39,820 nucleotides of DNA from assembly GCA_002449145.1 (NCBI GenBank), contig DKCG01000026.1, forward strand, positions 1 to 39,820, in the 5' to 3' direction. The notes beneath the pieces were generated by a model. The model had not been told where the DNA came from. It was given only the letters and a program-made list of their open reading frames with translations, and did no database searches. This document shows positions 7,931-15,806 of this stretch, piece after piece (the stretch's first letter is position 1; each line of letters starts with the position of its first letter). The translations under genes were made by a program, and so were the position numbers. This stretch comes from Christensenella sp. UBA6880. Its GTDB lineage: Bacteria; Bacillota; Clostridia; Christensenellales; CAG-917.

Positions 7931-7959
7931 ATTATAGTTGCGTTGGCTAAGAAAAGCAA
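7931..7959 (-). promoter_or_regulatory. promoter of the ClC antiporter gene
   Basis: On the minus strand TTGCTT (7954-7959), 17 bases, perfect TATAAT (7931-7936), about 33 bases before the start codon. The WYL gene behind it uses the same -35 sequence. Confidence 0.75.
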
Positions 7960-7989
7960 CCGAAAAGCGAATTATTCAAACATTAAAAA

Positions 7990-8973
7990 TCAATCGTTTT
8001 CATACAAAGCGAGCGTTTTCTTGAGTTTTGCGACCACGTTTTCGCGCAAAGAGAGGGGGGACAGCACCTCGACGTTGCGGTTGTATTGCAGCACCCAGTA
8101 GAGCATAGCCTTCTCGCTTGCGACGATTGTCGCGACGAAATATTTGTCGTCGAGTTTCTTTGCGGTGAAATTCGTGCCGAACCAGTCGTAGAGCGTGTCC
8201 GCCATACCTATCCAGCATTTGAGGGTTATCGCGACGGGCGCGTCGTTGTACATATACGGCAAAGACGTTGCGATACGCTTGTAGTCTATGCCTTTTTCGA
8301 ACCCGACGTTCTCGCGCAATGGTTTTGCGTCGTCGTCAAGCACTTTGATGTCGGTGATTTTGTCCATACGGTAGAATCCCACTTCGTCGAACATCTCGTC
8401 GAACATCATAAGATAGTAGCGTTGATTGTGCAGAAGCATTTGATATGGCGAGCCGACGTGCGGCTTTGAAACGTGCAACTTTTTGTCGAGCCCGATTTTG
8501 TTGTAGTTGAAACTGATTTTCTTGCCTTGCTCGATAGCCTCGTCTATGACGTCGATGTTGTAGAAAAACGCCTTGTTGTCCGACTTATCCCAATCTTTGA
8601 CGGAATACACGTGCTTGACGTGCGACTTGAAGTTGCGACCGCCCAGCGCGATAAGTTTGTTTATCAACTGTTCAGAGTGGACGGAATTGACGTTCCTCGA
8701 CGAAAGCACGCTGTCGATGAGAAGTCGAAGTTCGGCGTTTTCGAGTTTGCGCGAGGCAAGATACGTTCCGTTTGCGGTTGATTCGATGTCGAATCCCATT
8801 TCTTTGAGATAAGACACGTTTCTGCCAACCGCCTTTCTCTCGCAGGGTATGTCGTAGTCGCGCTCTAATATGTCGATTATGTTTTGTTGCGTCAAGGGAT
8901 GTTCATCGTCGCTGTATTCGTCGAGAATTTGATATATCCGCATAATCAGAGTCTTTTTCGCTTCGAGTGCCAT
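7990..8973 (-). CDS. WYL-domain transcriptional regulator
   Basis: A 327-residue regulator. Residues 5-75 form a winged helix-turn-helix (LTQQNIIDILERDYDIPCERKA), with the usual HTH_11-type spacing. Residues about 140-215 are a WYL domain; the typical motif appears as HNQRYYLMMFDE with RMDKITDIKVLDDD after it. A WCX-like C-terminal part (about 230-325) follows. WYL domains bind nucleic-acid-type or nucleotide ligands in known members. GGAA precedes the ATG. It is in the same direction as clc, 91 bases upstream of it. Both genes have their own promoter. A palindrome overlaps its transcription start, suggesting autoregulation. Confidence 0.88.
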   Translation of the reverse strand: MALEAKKTLIMRIYQILDEYSDDEHPLTQQNIIDILERDYDIPCERKAVGRNVSYLKEMGFDIESTANGTYLASRKLENAELRLLIDSVLSSRNVNSVHSEQLINKLIALGGRNFKSHVKHVYSVKDWDKSDNKAFFYNIDVIDEAIEQGKKISFNYNKIGLDKKLHVSKPHVGSPYQMLLHNQRYYLMMFDEMFDEVGFYRMDKITDIKVLDDDAKPLRENVGFEKGIDYKRIATSLPYMYNDAPVAITLKCWIGMADTLYDWFGTNFTAKKLDDKYFVATIVASEKAMLYWVLQYNRNVEVLSPLSLRENVVAKLKKTLALYEND

Positions 8974-9015
8974 AATTTTTCCTTTTTCGTAAAATTTTTT
9001 ATAAAAATCGTTTGA

Positions 9016-9063
9016 TGTACCGATTTCGGTACACAGTATAGCATATCATATGCTTGCAAGCAA
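9016..9063 (-). promoter_or_regulatory. WYL gene promoter with nested palindromes
   Basis: On the minus strand TTGCTT (9058-9063), 17 bases, TATACT (9035-9040). Directly downstream, across the expected start site, lies TGTACCGA-TT-TCGGTACA (9016-9033), an 8-bp palindrome. The spacer holds GCATAT-C-ATATGC (9041-9053) and the -35 overlaps GCTTGCAAGC (9052-9061). The first palindrome is a good operator candidate. Confidence 0.7.
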
Positions 9064-9105
9064 GAGAGAAAACGAAATATACGACGCTTGCAAAGGAAAA
9101 AGAAA

Positions 9106-9222
9106 ATGAAATTTTATATGACGCATATCAACAATCAATCGAGAGTCAACAATTCGCAAATCGCAACCAAAGACGGCAAAATCGTGTTCGTGCGTATAAG
9201 CCTTATGCGCAAAGCGTCCTGA
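9106..9222 (+). CDS. possible small protein (38 residues), unrecognised
   Basis: An ATG at 9106 opens 38 codons ending in TGA (9220-9222). AAAGGA stands about nine bases upstream, and a weak promoter (TTGCAA 9054-9059, N18, TATACG 9078-9083) could serve it. A terminator follows at 9287. The product is basic and begins MKFYMTHINNQSRVNN. It has no membrane helix and no known motif. It is divergent from the WYL regulator. It may be chance; its support is only the sequence of signals around it. Confidence 0.35.
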   Translation: MKFYMTHINNQSRVNNSQIATKDGKIVFVRISLMRKAS

Positions 9223-9286
9223 CGTTTTCAACCGAGCGTTTGCTCGACGACATAGTGGTTTGTCCACGTTTATTCCTTTTTCGAAA

Positions 9287-9319
9287 GCCCGACAAAAACC
9301 CTGATACCGTCGGGCTTTT
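9287..9319 (+). terminator. intrinsic terminator
   Basis: GCCCGAC (9287-9293) pairs with GTCGGGC (9309-9315) and TTTT follows. It could end a transcript of the 38-residue ORF and, read the other way, the aminotransferase gene (weaker T run). Confidence 0.7.
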
Positions 9320-9341
9320 GTTTATACCGTTACAACCGGTT

Positions 9342-10520
9342 TTATTTGTATTCGTTATACAACTTTTCAAATGCGGGAAGCGAGCGTTTTATGACGTCGA
9401 GGCTTACGCAATACGCAATTCGAACGTAGCCTTTCGCGCCGAAATCGTCGCACGGAACGAGCAGCAATCCGAGTTGCTTTGCATTGTCTGCAAAGACGTT
9501 TGCGTCGTCTTCTAGTGCTTTGACGAGAAGATAAAACGCACCGTCGGGGCGTACGCAAGTATAGCCGATTTTCGTCAAAGAGTTATAAAGCAAGTCGCGA
9601 TTCGTGCGGTAAAAATCGAGGTCGGGCAGAGCGTCCACGCACTTTTCGACCACTCGCTGATAGGTGCTCGGGGCGCAAACGTAACCGAGTGCGCGGCCCG
9701 CGCCGCATATTGCAAGATACAAATCTTTTGCGCCGCTCGCTTTCGGATTTACCGCAATATAGCCTATGCGCTCACCCGGCAAGGAAAAACTCTTTGAATA
9801 ACTGTAGCACACGATTGCGTTGTCGTAAAAATTCATTATATACGGCACTTCGACGTCGTAGGCAAGTTCGCGATACGGCTCGTCCGAGATTATGAAAATC
9901 GGGTGAGAGAAAAGCGCGCTTTTCTTGCTCAAAATCTCGGATATTTTCGCAATCGTTTCGGCTGAATACACGACGCCGCTCGGGTTGTTGGGTGAATTGA
10001 CGATAACTGCTTTCGTCCTTTCGTTTATGGCGTTTTCGAGCGCGGCGAGATTCGGGGTGAAGTCCTTTTCGTCAAAAGGTACGACAACCGGCGTTCCGCC
10101 TGCCGCTTTTATGAAAACTTCGTATTCGGGAAAGTACGGGGCGATGATTACAAATTCGTCGCTACGTTCGTTGAGCGCGCGAAGGGTTATGCAAAGGGAA
10201 GCCGCCGCGCCGCAAGTCATATAGATATAATCCGCACTTGCGTCAACGCCGAAACGACGGCGTATGTTGTTTGCAATCGCCTCTCTCACGCCTTTGCCGC
10301 CTTGCGCCGTCGTGTAGCTGTGAAGCGCAACGGGATTTTCGTTTGTAAGCGACAAAATCGCCTCTTTCACGCAATCGGGGGGCGGTGTGTTGGGATTGCC
10401 GAGCGAAAAGTCGAACACATTTTCCTTACCGACCTTTTCGGCGCGTTGTTTGCCGTATTCAAACAATTCTCTTATCGACGAGCGTTTGCTTCCAAGCGCA
10501 TACATATCTTTGTTGAACAT
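9342..10520 (-). CDS. class I/II PLP-dependent aminotransferase
   Basis: A 392-residue fold-type I aminotransferase, close to the usual 390-400. Visible landmarks are FSLGNPNTPPP (substrate-binding N-terminal region), NSPNNPSG (cofactor Asn), SDEPYREL (the Asp that pairs with the pyridine nitrogen, then Tyr), SYSKSFSLPGERIGY (catalytic Lys, about residue 243) and the C-terminal VRIAYC arginine that binds the substrate carboxylate. The aspartate aminotransferase subfamily is likely; the exact amino-acid pair is not readable. The ATG at 10520 is chosen because GAGGTGA ends four bases upstream; a start five codons earlier would include this ribosome-binding site in the coding region. Confidence 0.9.
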   Translation of the reverse strand: MFNKDMYALGSKRSSIRELFEYGKQRAEKVGKENVFDFSLGNPNTPPPDCVKEAILSLTNENPVALHSYTTAQGGKGVREAIANNIRRRFGVDASADYIYMTCGAAASLCITLRALNERSDEFVIIAPYFPEYEVFIKAAGGTPVVVPFDEKDFTPNLAALENAINERTKAVIVNSPNNPSGVVYSAETIAKISEILSKKSALFSHPIFIISDEPYRELAYDVEVPYIMNFYDNAIVCYSYSKSFSLPGERIGYIAVNPKASGAKDLYLAICGAGRALGYVCAPSTYQRVVEKCVDALPDLDFYRTNRDLLYNSLTKIGYTCVRPDGAFYLLVKALEDDANVFADNAKQLGLLLVPCDDFGAKGYVRIAYCVSLDVIKRSLPAFEKLYNEYK

Positions 10521-10542
10521 AAACTCACCTCGCAATTATGAA

Positions 10543-10571
10543 ATTATACCACTTGTATTGCCGTTTTTCAA
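10543..10571 (-). promoter_or_regulatory. promoter of the aminotransferase gene
   Basis: On the minus strand TTGAAA (10566-10571), 17 bases, TATAAT (10543-10548). It overlaps the oppositely oriented sirtuin promoter at 10553-10581. Confidence 0.75.
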
Positions 10572-10581
10572 GTGATATAAT
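10553..10581 (+). promoter_or_regulatory. promoter of the sirtuin gene
   Basis: TTGTAT (10553-10558), 17 bases, TATAAT (10576-10581). Its -35 lies in the spacer of the aminotransferase promoter and vice versa, so two polymerases could not sit there together. Confidence 0.75.
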
Positions 10582-10603
10582 TTAAGTGTGGAAGGTGGTG
10601 CAT

Positions 10604-11368
10604 ATGGCAAACGAGTTTAGCGACAGAACAATCGCCGCGTTGAACGATTTGAAAGCGGCAATCGAAAAATCACGACGTATAGCCGTATTGACGGGCGCGG
10701 GCGCGTCCGTTCCGAGCGGCATACCCGACTTTCGCAGTGCGCACGGACTGTATTCCACGCCGTTTGGCAACTATCCTGCCGAAACCGTAATTTCGCACGA
10801 CTTTTTCATCTCGCACCCCAAAGAGTTTTACGATTTTTACAAGAGCAAAATGATATATAAAAACGCAAAGCCCAACGCAATGCACTTGCTTTTGGCAAGG
10901 CTTGAAAAGGAAGGCAAAATCGAGGGTATAGTCACGCAAAACATCGACGGTTTGCACCAAGCGGCAGGCAGTGAAAAGGTGTTTGAATTGCACGGCTCGA
11001 TTGAGCGCAACAGGTGTGAGCGTTGCCACAAGTTTTTCGATTTGGATTATATAGTATCGCACGAGGGCGTGCCGCATTGCGACGAGTGCGGCGGCATAAT
11101 AAAACCCGAAGTCGTTTTGTACGGCGAGAACCTCGACGAGCGAGTTTTGCGCGGCGCAATCAGAGCCATTCAGCGAGCGGATATGCTCATCGTCGTCGGC
11201 ACGTCTTTGGTCGTGTATCCCGCCGCGGGACTCGTGGGATATTTCACGGGCGACGTCACGGCGGTGATAAACAAGTCAAGCACTTATTTCGATTCGCAAG
11301 CGGATATTTTGCTTAACGAGGATTGTCAGAAAGTTGCAGAATGGCTCGATAAGAATCTGAATCTATAA
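10604..11368 (+). CDS. Sir2-family NAD-dependent protein deacylase
   Basis: A 254-residue sirtuin. The NAD-binding GAGASVPSGIPDFRS (31-45), TQNIDGLH (111-118) and the catalytic HG (His130) are intact. A four-cysteine zinc site (Cys138, Cys141, Cys159, Cys162), GTSLVVYPAAGL (199-210) and INKS complete the family pattern. It should remove acyl groups from lysines using NAD, giving nicotinamide and O-acyl-ADP-ribose. The lysine-targeting TrpXXTyr/Arg features of desuccinylases are not evident, so plain deacetylase is likely. ATG 10604 follows GGAAGGTGG by five bases; a GTG six codons upstream would swallow that site. Confidence 0.94.
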   Translation: MANEFSDRTIAALNDLKAAIEKSRRIAVLTGAGASVPSGIPDFRSAHGLYSTPFGNYPAETVISHDFFISHPKEFYDFYKSKMIYKNAKPNAMHLLLARLEKEGKIEGIVTQNIDGLHQAAGSEKVFELHGSIERNRCERCHKFFDLDYIVSHEGVPHCDECGGIIKPEVVLYGENLDERVLRGAIRAIQRADMLIVVGTSLVVYPAAGLVGYFTGDVTAVINKSSTYFDSQADILLNEDCQKVAEWLDKNLNL

Positions 11369-11390
11369 CGCTATAACCGATGTTTATATA

Positions 11391-11423
11391 TACAAAAACG
11401 GCACATAAAGTGCCGTTTTTGTA
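11391..11423. terminator. bidirectional terminator between sirtuin gene and glmS
   Basis: TACAAAAACGGCAC (11391-11404) pairs perfectly with GTGCCGTTTTTGTA (11410-11423), giving an A run before and T run after the stem, usable by both converging transcripts. Confidence 0.85.
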
Positions 11424-11502
11424 TGTTTTTGCAACGTTATCAGTTGCCTTTTTCTATAAATATATTGCCTCTTTTTGTCTGTGCCGTACCGATGCTTTTT
11501 TG

Positions 11503-13224
11503 TTATATTACGGTTACGCTCTTTGCGAGATTTCTCGGTTTGTCGGGGTTAAGTCCCATACAAAGCGAGGTTGTCAGCGCAAGCGATTGAAGGGGAATAA
11601 CCGACAAAATCGGGTACAGCAATTCGTCTTTGCAATCGGGCAAAACGAACGTCTTGCTTGCGCCGACGTCGCCTATCGACGTGAGCGCAATGACGTACGC
11701 GCCCCTCGATTTCAATTCGCTCACGCTTGCCGCCGTGCGCTCTTTGTCTTGTGGATTCGTCGCAATCACGGTGACTACGCTCTTTGAATCAATTAGGGCA
11801 ATCGTGCCGTGTTTGAGTTCGCCCGACTGATATGCGTCCGTCATTTTGTAGGTGATTTCCTTAAACTTCAACGCGCCCTCTCTCGCCGTCACGAAGTCGA
11901 GTCCTTTGCCGATAAAAAACAGATTCGCTTTCTTGATTTTTTCTTCGTACAGCGACTGCGCGCTCGCAATGCGAACGTCTTGCACGAGCGAGGTTATTTC
12001 GCTTTGCGACGGCGTTTGACCGAGGCAGGTTTTTGCGATGACGTACAGCGCAAGCAGTTGGCAAACGTAGGATTTCGTCGCCGCCACGGCAACTTCCGCG
12101 TCCGCGTTGAGGTATAGCGTTTTGTCCGCCTCGAAGGTTATGCTGCTTGCCTCGACGTTCGTCAGCGCAATCGTTTTTGCGCCCGACTCTTTGCAGCGCT
12201 TGAGCGCGAGAATTGTGTCCGCCGTTTCGCCGCTTTGCGTTATGAAAACACAGGCGGTGTTTTTCGTTAAAAACCTTACGCCCGAAAACTCGCTTGCCAC
12301 TTCGCATACGCACGGAATACCCAAAAGTCGCTCGAAAACGTCCTTTCCGTACAATCCGGCGTGATACGCCGTGCCGCAACCGCAAAACACGATTTTTTCG
12401 GCGTTTTTCAAGTCTTTTATCAATTTTTCGTCAACGTTTTTGACGATACTTTTGTACGTTCTGATTAGCGCGCGCGGAATTTCGTCGATTTCCGAGCGCA
12501 TATGACAAGAACATTCTTTCGGGACGGTGCGCTTGACTTTGATAGGCTTTTTGATTTGTTTTTCGCCGTCCTTGAAAAACTCTACGGAATCGGCGGTGAT
12601 TTTGGCGCACTCGCCGTCGCTCAAAACAACGATATTCTGCGTGTATTTGCCAAGCGCGAGCGTATCGCTCGCAACGAAGTTTTCGCCTTTGCCGAGCCCC
12701 ACCGCAAGCGACGCGCCGCACCGTCTCAGATAAATCGCATTTTCGCCCTCTTTTATGGCGAGAAAAGTCGTTGCGCCTTCAAGGCGTTTTCCGACGTTTT
12801 CGATTGCCGCCGACATATCGCAAGTTTCGAGCGCAAGCATATGCGCGATAATTTCGCTGTCTGTATCCGACGAAAACGTTATTCCTTTTTCGGACAGTTC
12901 GGCTTTGAGTTCTTCGGCGTTGCTAATCACGCCGTTGTGCGCAACGGCGATTTTGCCGTCAAACGACAAATGCGGATGTGCGTTTTTCTCGCATACCTTG
13001 CCGTGAGTTGCCCATCTCGTATGCCCGATTCCCACTTGCGCGGAAAGGGCGGGGACTTTCTTTTTTAGCAGTTCGACGCGCCCGACTGCTTTGAACACCT
13101 TGATTTTCTCGTCCGAAACGGCGATACCCGCGCTGTCATAGCCTCGGTATTCAAGAGTTTTCAATCCGTCAAGCACGATTTTCTCGGCGTTTTGAAAGCC
13201 GACGTAGCCAATAATTCCGCACAT
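11503..13224 (-). CDS. glmS: glutamine--fructose-6-phosphate aminotransferase (isomerizing)
   Basis: A 573-residue GlmS that makes glucosamine-6-phosphate from fructose-6-phosphate and glutamine, feeding peptidoglycan synthesis. The N-terminal Ntn glutaminase domain starts MCGIIGY; Cys2 becomes the nucleophile after Met removal, which fixes the start. EYRGYDSAGIA, GHTRWATHG and SDTDSE are present. Two SIS sugar-isomerase domains follow (CGCGTAYHAG, ITQSGETADT, LKHGTIAL), and the C-terminus ends in the standard PRNLAKSVTV. It is somewhat shorter than the usual ~600. No good Shine-Dalgarno is seen before the ATG, and I find no glmS ribozyme in the 280 bases upstream. Confidence 0.97.
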   Translation of the reverse strand: MCGIIGYVGFQNAEKIVLDGLKTLEYRGYDSAGIAVSDEKIKVFKAVGRVELLKKKVPALSAQVGIGHTRWATHGKVCEKNAHPHLSFDGKIAVAHNGVISNAEELKAELSEKGITFSSDTDSEIIAHMLALETCDMSAAIENVGKRLEGATTFLAIKEGENAIYLRRCGASLAVGLGKGENFVASDTLALGKYTQNIVVLSDGECAKITADSVEFFKDGEKQIKKPIKVKRTVPKECSCHMRSEIDEIPRALIRTYKSIVKNVDEKLIKDLKNAEKIVFCGCGTAYHAGLYGKDVFERLLGIPCVCEVASEFSGVRFLTKNTACVFITQSGETADTILALKRCKESGAKTIALTNVEASSITFEADKTLYLNADAEVAVAATKSYVCQLLALYVIAKTCLGQTPSQSEITSLVQDVRIASAQSLYEEKIKKANLFFIGKGLDFVTAREGALKFKEITYKMTDAYQSGELKHGTIALIDSKSVVTVIATNPQDKERTAASVSELKSRGAYVIALTSIGDVGASKTFVLPDCKDELLYPILSVIPLQSLALTTSLCMGLNPDKPRNLAKSVTVI

Positions 13225-13278
13225 ATCATATGTATATGCAATGCGCCTAAGCGAGGTGCTATCGGGGCGGTTCGTTTA

Positions 13279-13306
13279 TATATAACCGAGTATAAAACTA
13301 TTGCAA
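13279..13306 (-). promoter_or_regulatory. probable glmS promoter
   Basis: On the minus strand TTGCAA (13301-13306), 16 bases, TATATA (13279-13284). This gives a leader of about 50 bases lacking an obvious ribosome-binding site. Confidence 0.45.
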
Positions 13307-13347
13307 TCGACGACGAAACGCATATTAATCGCCGCATTAAACGGCTT

Positions 13348-13408
13348 AAAAACAATGCAAAAACGATATAAAAACGATACAAAATAATACAAAAAACGTC
13401 GCAAAAAA
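13348..13408 (+). promoter_or_regulatory. helically phased A-tracts upstream of the GH31 promoter
   Basis: Six A-tracts are centred near 13350, 13361, 13372, 13382.5, 13393.5 and 13405.5, a mean spacing of about 11 bp, so they lie on one face of the helix. The last ends 24 bases before the -35 box. Such DNA is expected to be bent and can contact RNA polymerase alpha subunits. Within it, ACGTCG/CGACGT (13396-13414) with an adjacent A6 looks like a terminator for minus-strand transcripts. Confidence 0.6.
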
Positions 13409-13431
13409 CGACGTATAAATCGCCTTTGGTA

Positions 13432-13460
13432 TTGACACTTTGCCGCTTGCTTGGTATCAT
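13432..13460 (+). promoter_or_regulatory. promoter of the GH31 gene
   Basis: Consensus TTGACA (13432-13437), 17 bases, TATCAT (13455-13460), about 50 bases before the start codon. Confidence 0.8.
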
Positions 13461-13510
13461 ATTTTAGAAGAATAATATCCTATGCCGAATAAGGGCAGGA
13501 CGGAGGAAAT

Positions 13511-15613
13511 ATGAGGTTTTCGCAAGAACTCGCACCGTGCAAAAAAGAGAATACGATTATCGTCGGCGACGTGCGCATAAGCGTGCTTTCGCCAAGAACG
13601 TTGCGTATAGAAAAGGGCAGTTTCACGGACAATCGCACGCAGTTCGCATTTTGCAGAGATTACGCAAACCCACAGTTTAAGTATGCGAAAAACGGCAATG
13701 AAGTGTCAATTGAGACGGAAACTTGTTTTTTCAACGTAAACACAAAGACGCTTTCTACGTCTGTGACTTTCAAAAACGGCGAGAGTGCGACGCCCTCAAA
13801 CGCGTTCAATCTCGGCGGCACTGCAAGGACGTTGGACGGCACGTTCGGGGTGCTGGGCGGCTGGAAAGGCAAGAGAGAAAAGAAAGACCGGTTTTGTATT
13901 GCGCATATAAGAAAAGGCATATTCGCTTTGAACGGCGTGAGCGAAATCGACGATTCGTCGTCGGTTATTCTCAACGTTGACGGCAGCGTTTCGCCTCGTC
14001 CCGCGGCGACGAAAGACAAGTACGTTTTCGCGTTCGGCAAGGACTATCTCGGCGGACTCAAAGAGTTTTATTCACTTTCGGGATTCACTCCGCTTTTGCC
14101 AAAGTACGTTCTGGGCAACTGGTGGTCGCGCTATCACGCCTACACCGACAAAGAATATCTCGAACTTATGGACAAATTCGAGCAAAAGAACGTGCCTTTG
14201 ACCGTCGCCACGATAGATATGGACTGGCACATCGTAAACAACGTGCCCAAGGACGCCGAATACAAATCTTTTCAAGGCGCAGGGTGGACGGGGTATACGT
14301 TTGAAAAGGAATTGTTCCCCGACCCCGAAGGATTTTTGAAGAACCTCAAAGGCCGCAATCTGGCGGTCACGATGAACTTGCACCCTCGCGACGGCGTTCG
14401 CTATTTCGAGGAACAATACCCCGAAATGTGCCGCGCTCTCGGCGTAGACCCGCAAACCAAGCGCACGCTCGAATTTGACCTCACCGACGAGAAATTCCGC
14501 AATGCGTACTTCGATATTTTGCACCATCCGTACGAAAAAATGGGCGTTGATTTTTGGTGGATTGACTGGCAACAAGGCACAAAGTCCAAAATGAAAAATC
14601 TCGATCCGCTTTGGCTTCTCAACCACTATCATACGCTCGACATAAATCGCGACGGCAAGGGCAGTGTGATTCTTTCAAGATACGCGGGACTCGGCTCGCA
14701 CCGCTATCCGCTCGGTTTTTCGGGGGATACTATCGTGTGTTGGAACAGTTTGAAATTCCAACCCTATTTCACCGCGCTCGCGTCCAACGCGGGCTACACG
14801 TGGTGGTCGCACGACATAGGCGGACACCTTTTCGGCAAGGGCGATAACGAACTGTATTTAAGGTGGTTGCAATACGGCGTATTCTCGCCGATAAATCGCC
14901 TACATTCCAACAACAAGGCGATGAGCAAAGAGCCGTGGAATTACGCGCAAGTAGAAACGATTGCAGAGGACTTTTTGCGCTTGCGCCACAGACTTTTGCC
15001 GTACTTGTACACGGCGAACGTGAAGACTGCAACAGAGGGCGTTCCGCTCGTTTGCCCGACGTATTACTATTCGCAAGACGACCGCGCATACGACAAAAAG
15101 TGGCGCAATCAATACTATTTCGGCGCGCAAATGTACGTTTGTCCCGTCACGCACAAGGGCAAAAACGGCGTAGCGAAGCAAAAGTTTTGGCTTCCGAGCG
15201 GCGTATGGTTCGACTTTTTCACGGGCGAAAGATTCGAGGGCGGAAAGGAATATCAAAGAGAATATCCGCTCGCAAGATACCCCGTGTTCGTCAAAGAGGG
15301 CGCGATTATACCGCTACTAAATCAAGACAAAAACTCGACCGAGTTTAAGGATATAGAACTCAAAATTTATCTCGGCAACAACGTCTACACGATGTTCGAC
15401 GAGCAAGGCAAAATATCCGTCGCAATGAAAAAGGACGAGAAGGGTTACGATTTGATAATTATTCCCGAAAACGTGAAAACCGAGCGTCTAACCGTGTCTT
15501 TTGCAAATATCGAAGAAGCGAACGTCGAGTTGAACGGACAACAAACGGATTTGAAATCGCTTGAAAATATGCCTTGCAAACCTATGAAAATCCGCATTGA
15601 AAACGCACGCTGA
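13511..15613 (+). CDS. glycoside hydrolase family 31 (alpha-glucosidase/alpha-xylosidase type)
   Basis: A 700-residue GH31 enzyme. An N-terminal beta-sandwich (about 1-190) leads into the (beta/alpha)8 barrel (PKYVLGNWWSRYHAY, IDMDWH). The nucleophile is Asp352 in FWWIDWQQG and the acid/base is probably Asp406 in GFSGDT. SHDIGGHLFG and the C-terminal beta domains (VCPVTHKGKNG, YPVFVKEGAIIPL) follow. With no signal peptide it acts in the cytoplasm, on imported oligosaccharides. The exact linkage cannot be told. GGAGG lies four bases before the ATG. It is divergent from glmS, but no shared control is evident. Its last codons run into a degenerate 35-bp repeat. Confidence 0.93.
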   Translation: MRFSQELAPCKKENTIIVGDVRISVLSPRTLRIEKGSFTDNRTQFAFCRDYANPQFKYAKNGNEVSIETETCFFNVNTKTLSTSVTFKNGESATPSNAFNLGGTARTLDGTFGVLGGWKGKREKKDRFCIAHIRKGIFALNGVSEIDDSSSVILNVDGSVSPRPAATKDKYVFAFGKDYLGGLKEFYSLSGFTPLLPKYVLGNWWSRYHAYTDKEYLELMDKFEQKNVPLTVATIDMDWHIVNNVPKDAEYKSFQGAGWTGYTFEKELFPDPEGFLKNLKGRNLAVTMNLHPRDGVRYFEEQYPEMCRALGVDPQTKRTLEFDLTDEKFRNAYFDILHHPYEKMGVDFWWIDWQQGTKSKMKNLDPLWLLNHYHTLDINRDGKGSVILSRYAGLGSHRYPLGFSGDTIVCWNSLKFQPYFTALASNAGYTWWSHDIGGHLFGKGDNELYLRWLQYGVFSPINRLHSNNKAMSKEPWNYAQVETIAEDFLRLRHRLLPYLYTANVKTATEGVPLVCPTYYYSQDDRAYDKKWRNQYYFGAQMYVCPVTHKGKNGVAKQKFWLPSGVWFDFFTGERFEGGKEYQREYPLARYPVFVKEGAIIPLLNQDKNSTEFKDIELKIYLGNNVYTMFDEQGKISVAMKKDEKGYDLIIIPENVKTERLTVSFANIEEANVELNGQQTDLKSLENMPCKPMKIRIENAR

Positions 15614-15614
15614 T

Positions 15615-15719
15615 TATACCCTTAACGAGGTGTGGAAACGCACGATAACTACGCCCTTAACGAGGGCTGAAAGCGTGCGGTAAAAGCACTCTTGACGAGA
15701 ATAACGGAAGGCGATTGCA
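15615..15719. repeat. three degenerate 35-bp tandem units
   Basis: Units 15615-15649, 15650-15684 and 15685-15719 share (C/T)CTT(A/G)ACGAG followed by GAAA/GGAA and a CGCACG-type tail. The tail of a fourth unit lies inside the GH31 3' end: CGCACG at 15604-15609 is exactly 35 bases before its match at 15639. CGCACG of unit 1 can pair with CGTGCG of unit 2 (15674-15679) around GCCCT/AGGGC. The third unit overlaps AACGGA...TCCGTTTTTT, a weak terminator for GH31. The spacing and similarity are visible; a function is not known. Confidence 0.5.
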
Positions 15720-15747
15720 AAAAATATCCGTTTTTTGACAAAAACGC

Positions 15748-15776
15748 TTGACTTATTTCGTTATATTTAATATTAT
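15748..15776 (+). promoter_or_regulatory. promoter of rplM-rpsI
   Basis: TTGACT (15748-15753), 17 bases, TATTAT (15771-15776). It gives a leader of about 90 bases before rplM. Confidence 0.8.
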
Positions 15777-15806
15777 TATCAAGCATATTTTTGAAAGACG
15801 TATGGC

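Noticed and set aside
13225..13510. glmS ribozyme upstream of glmS
   Set aside because: The conserved cleavage-site and core segments could not be found in the minus-strand leader. A weak promoter and phased A-tracts are all that is visible.
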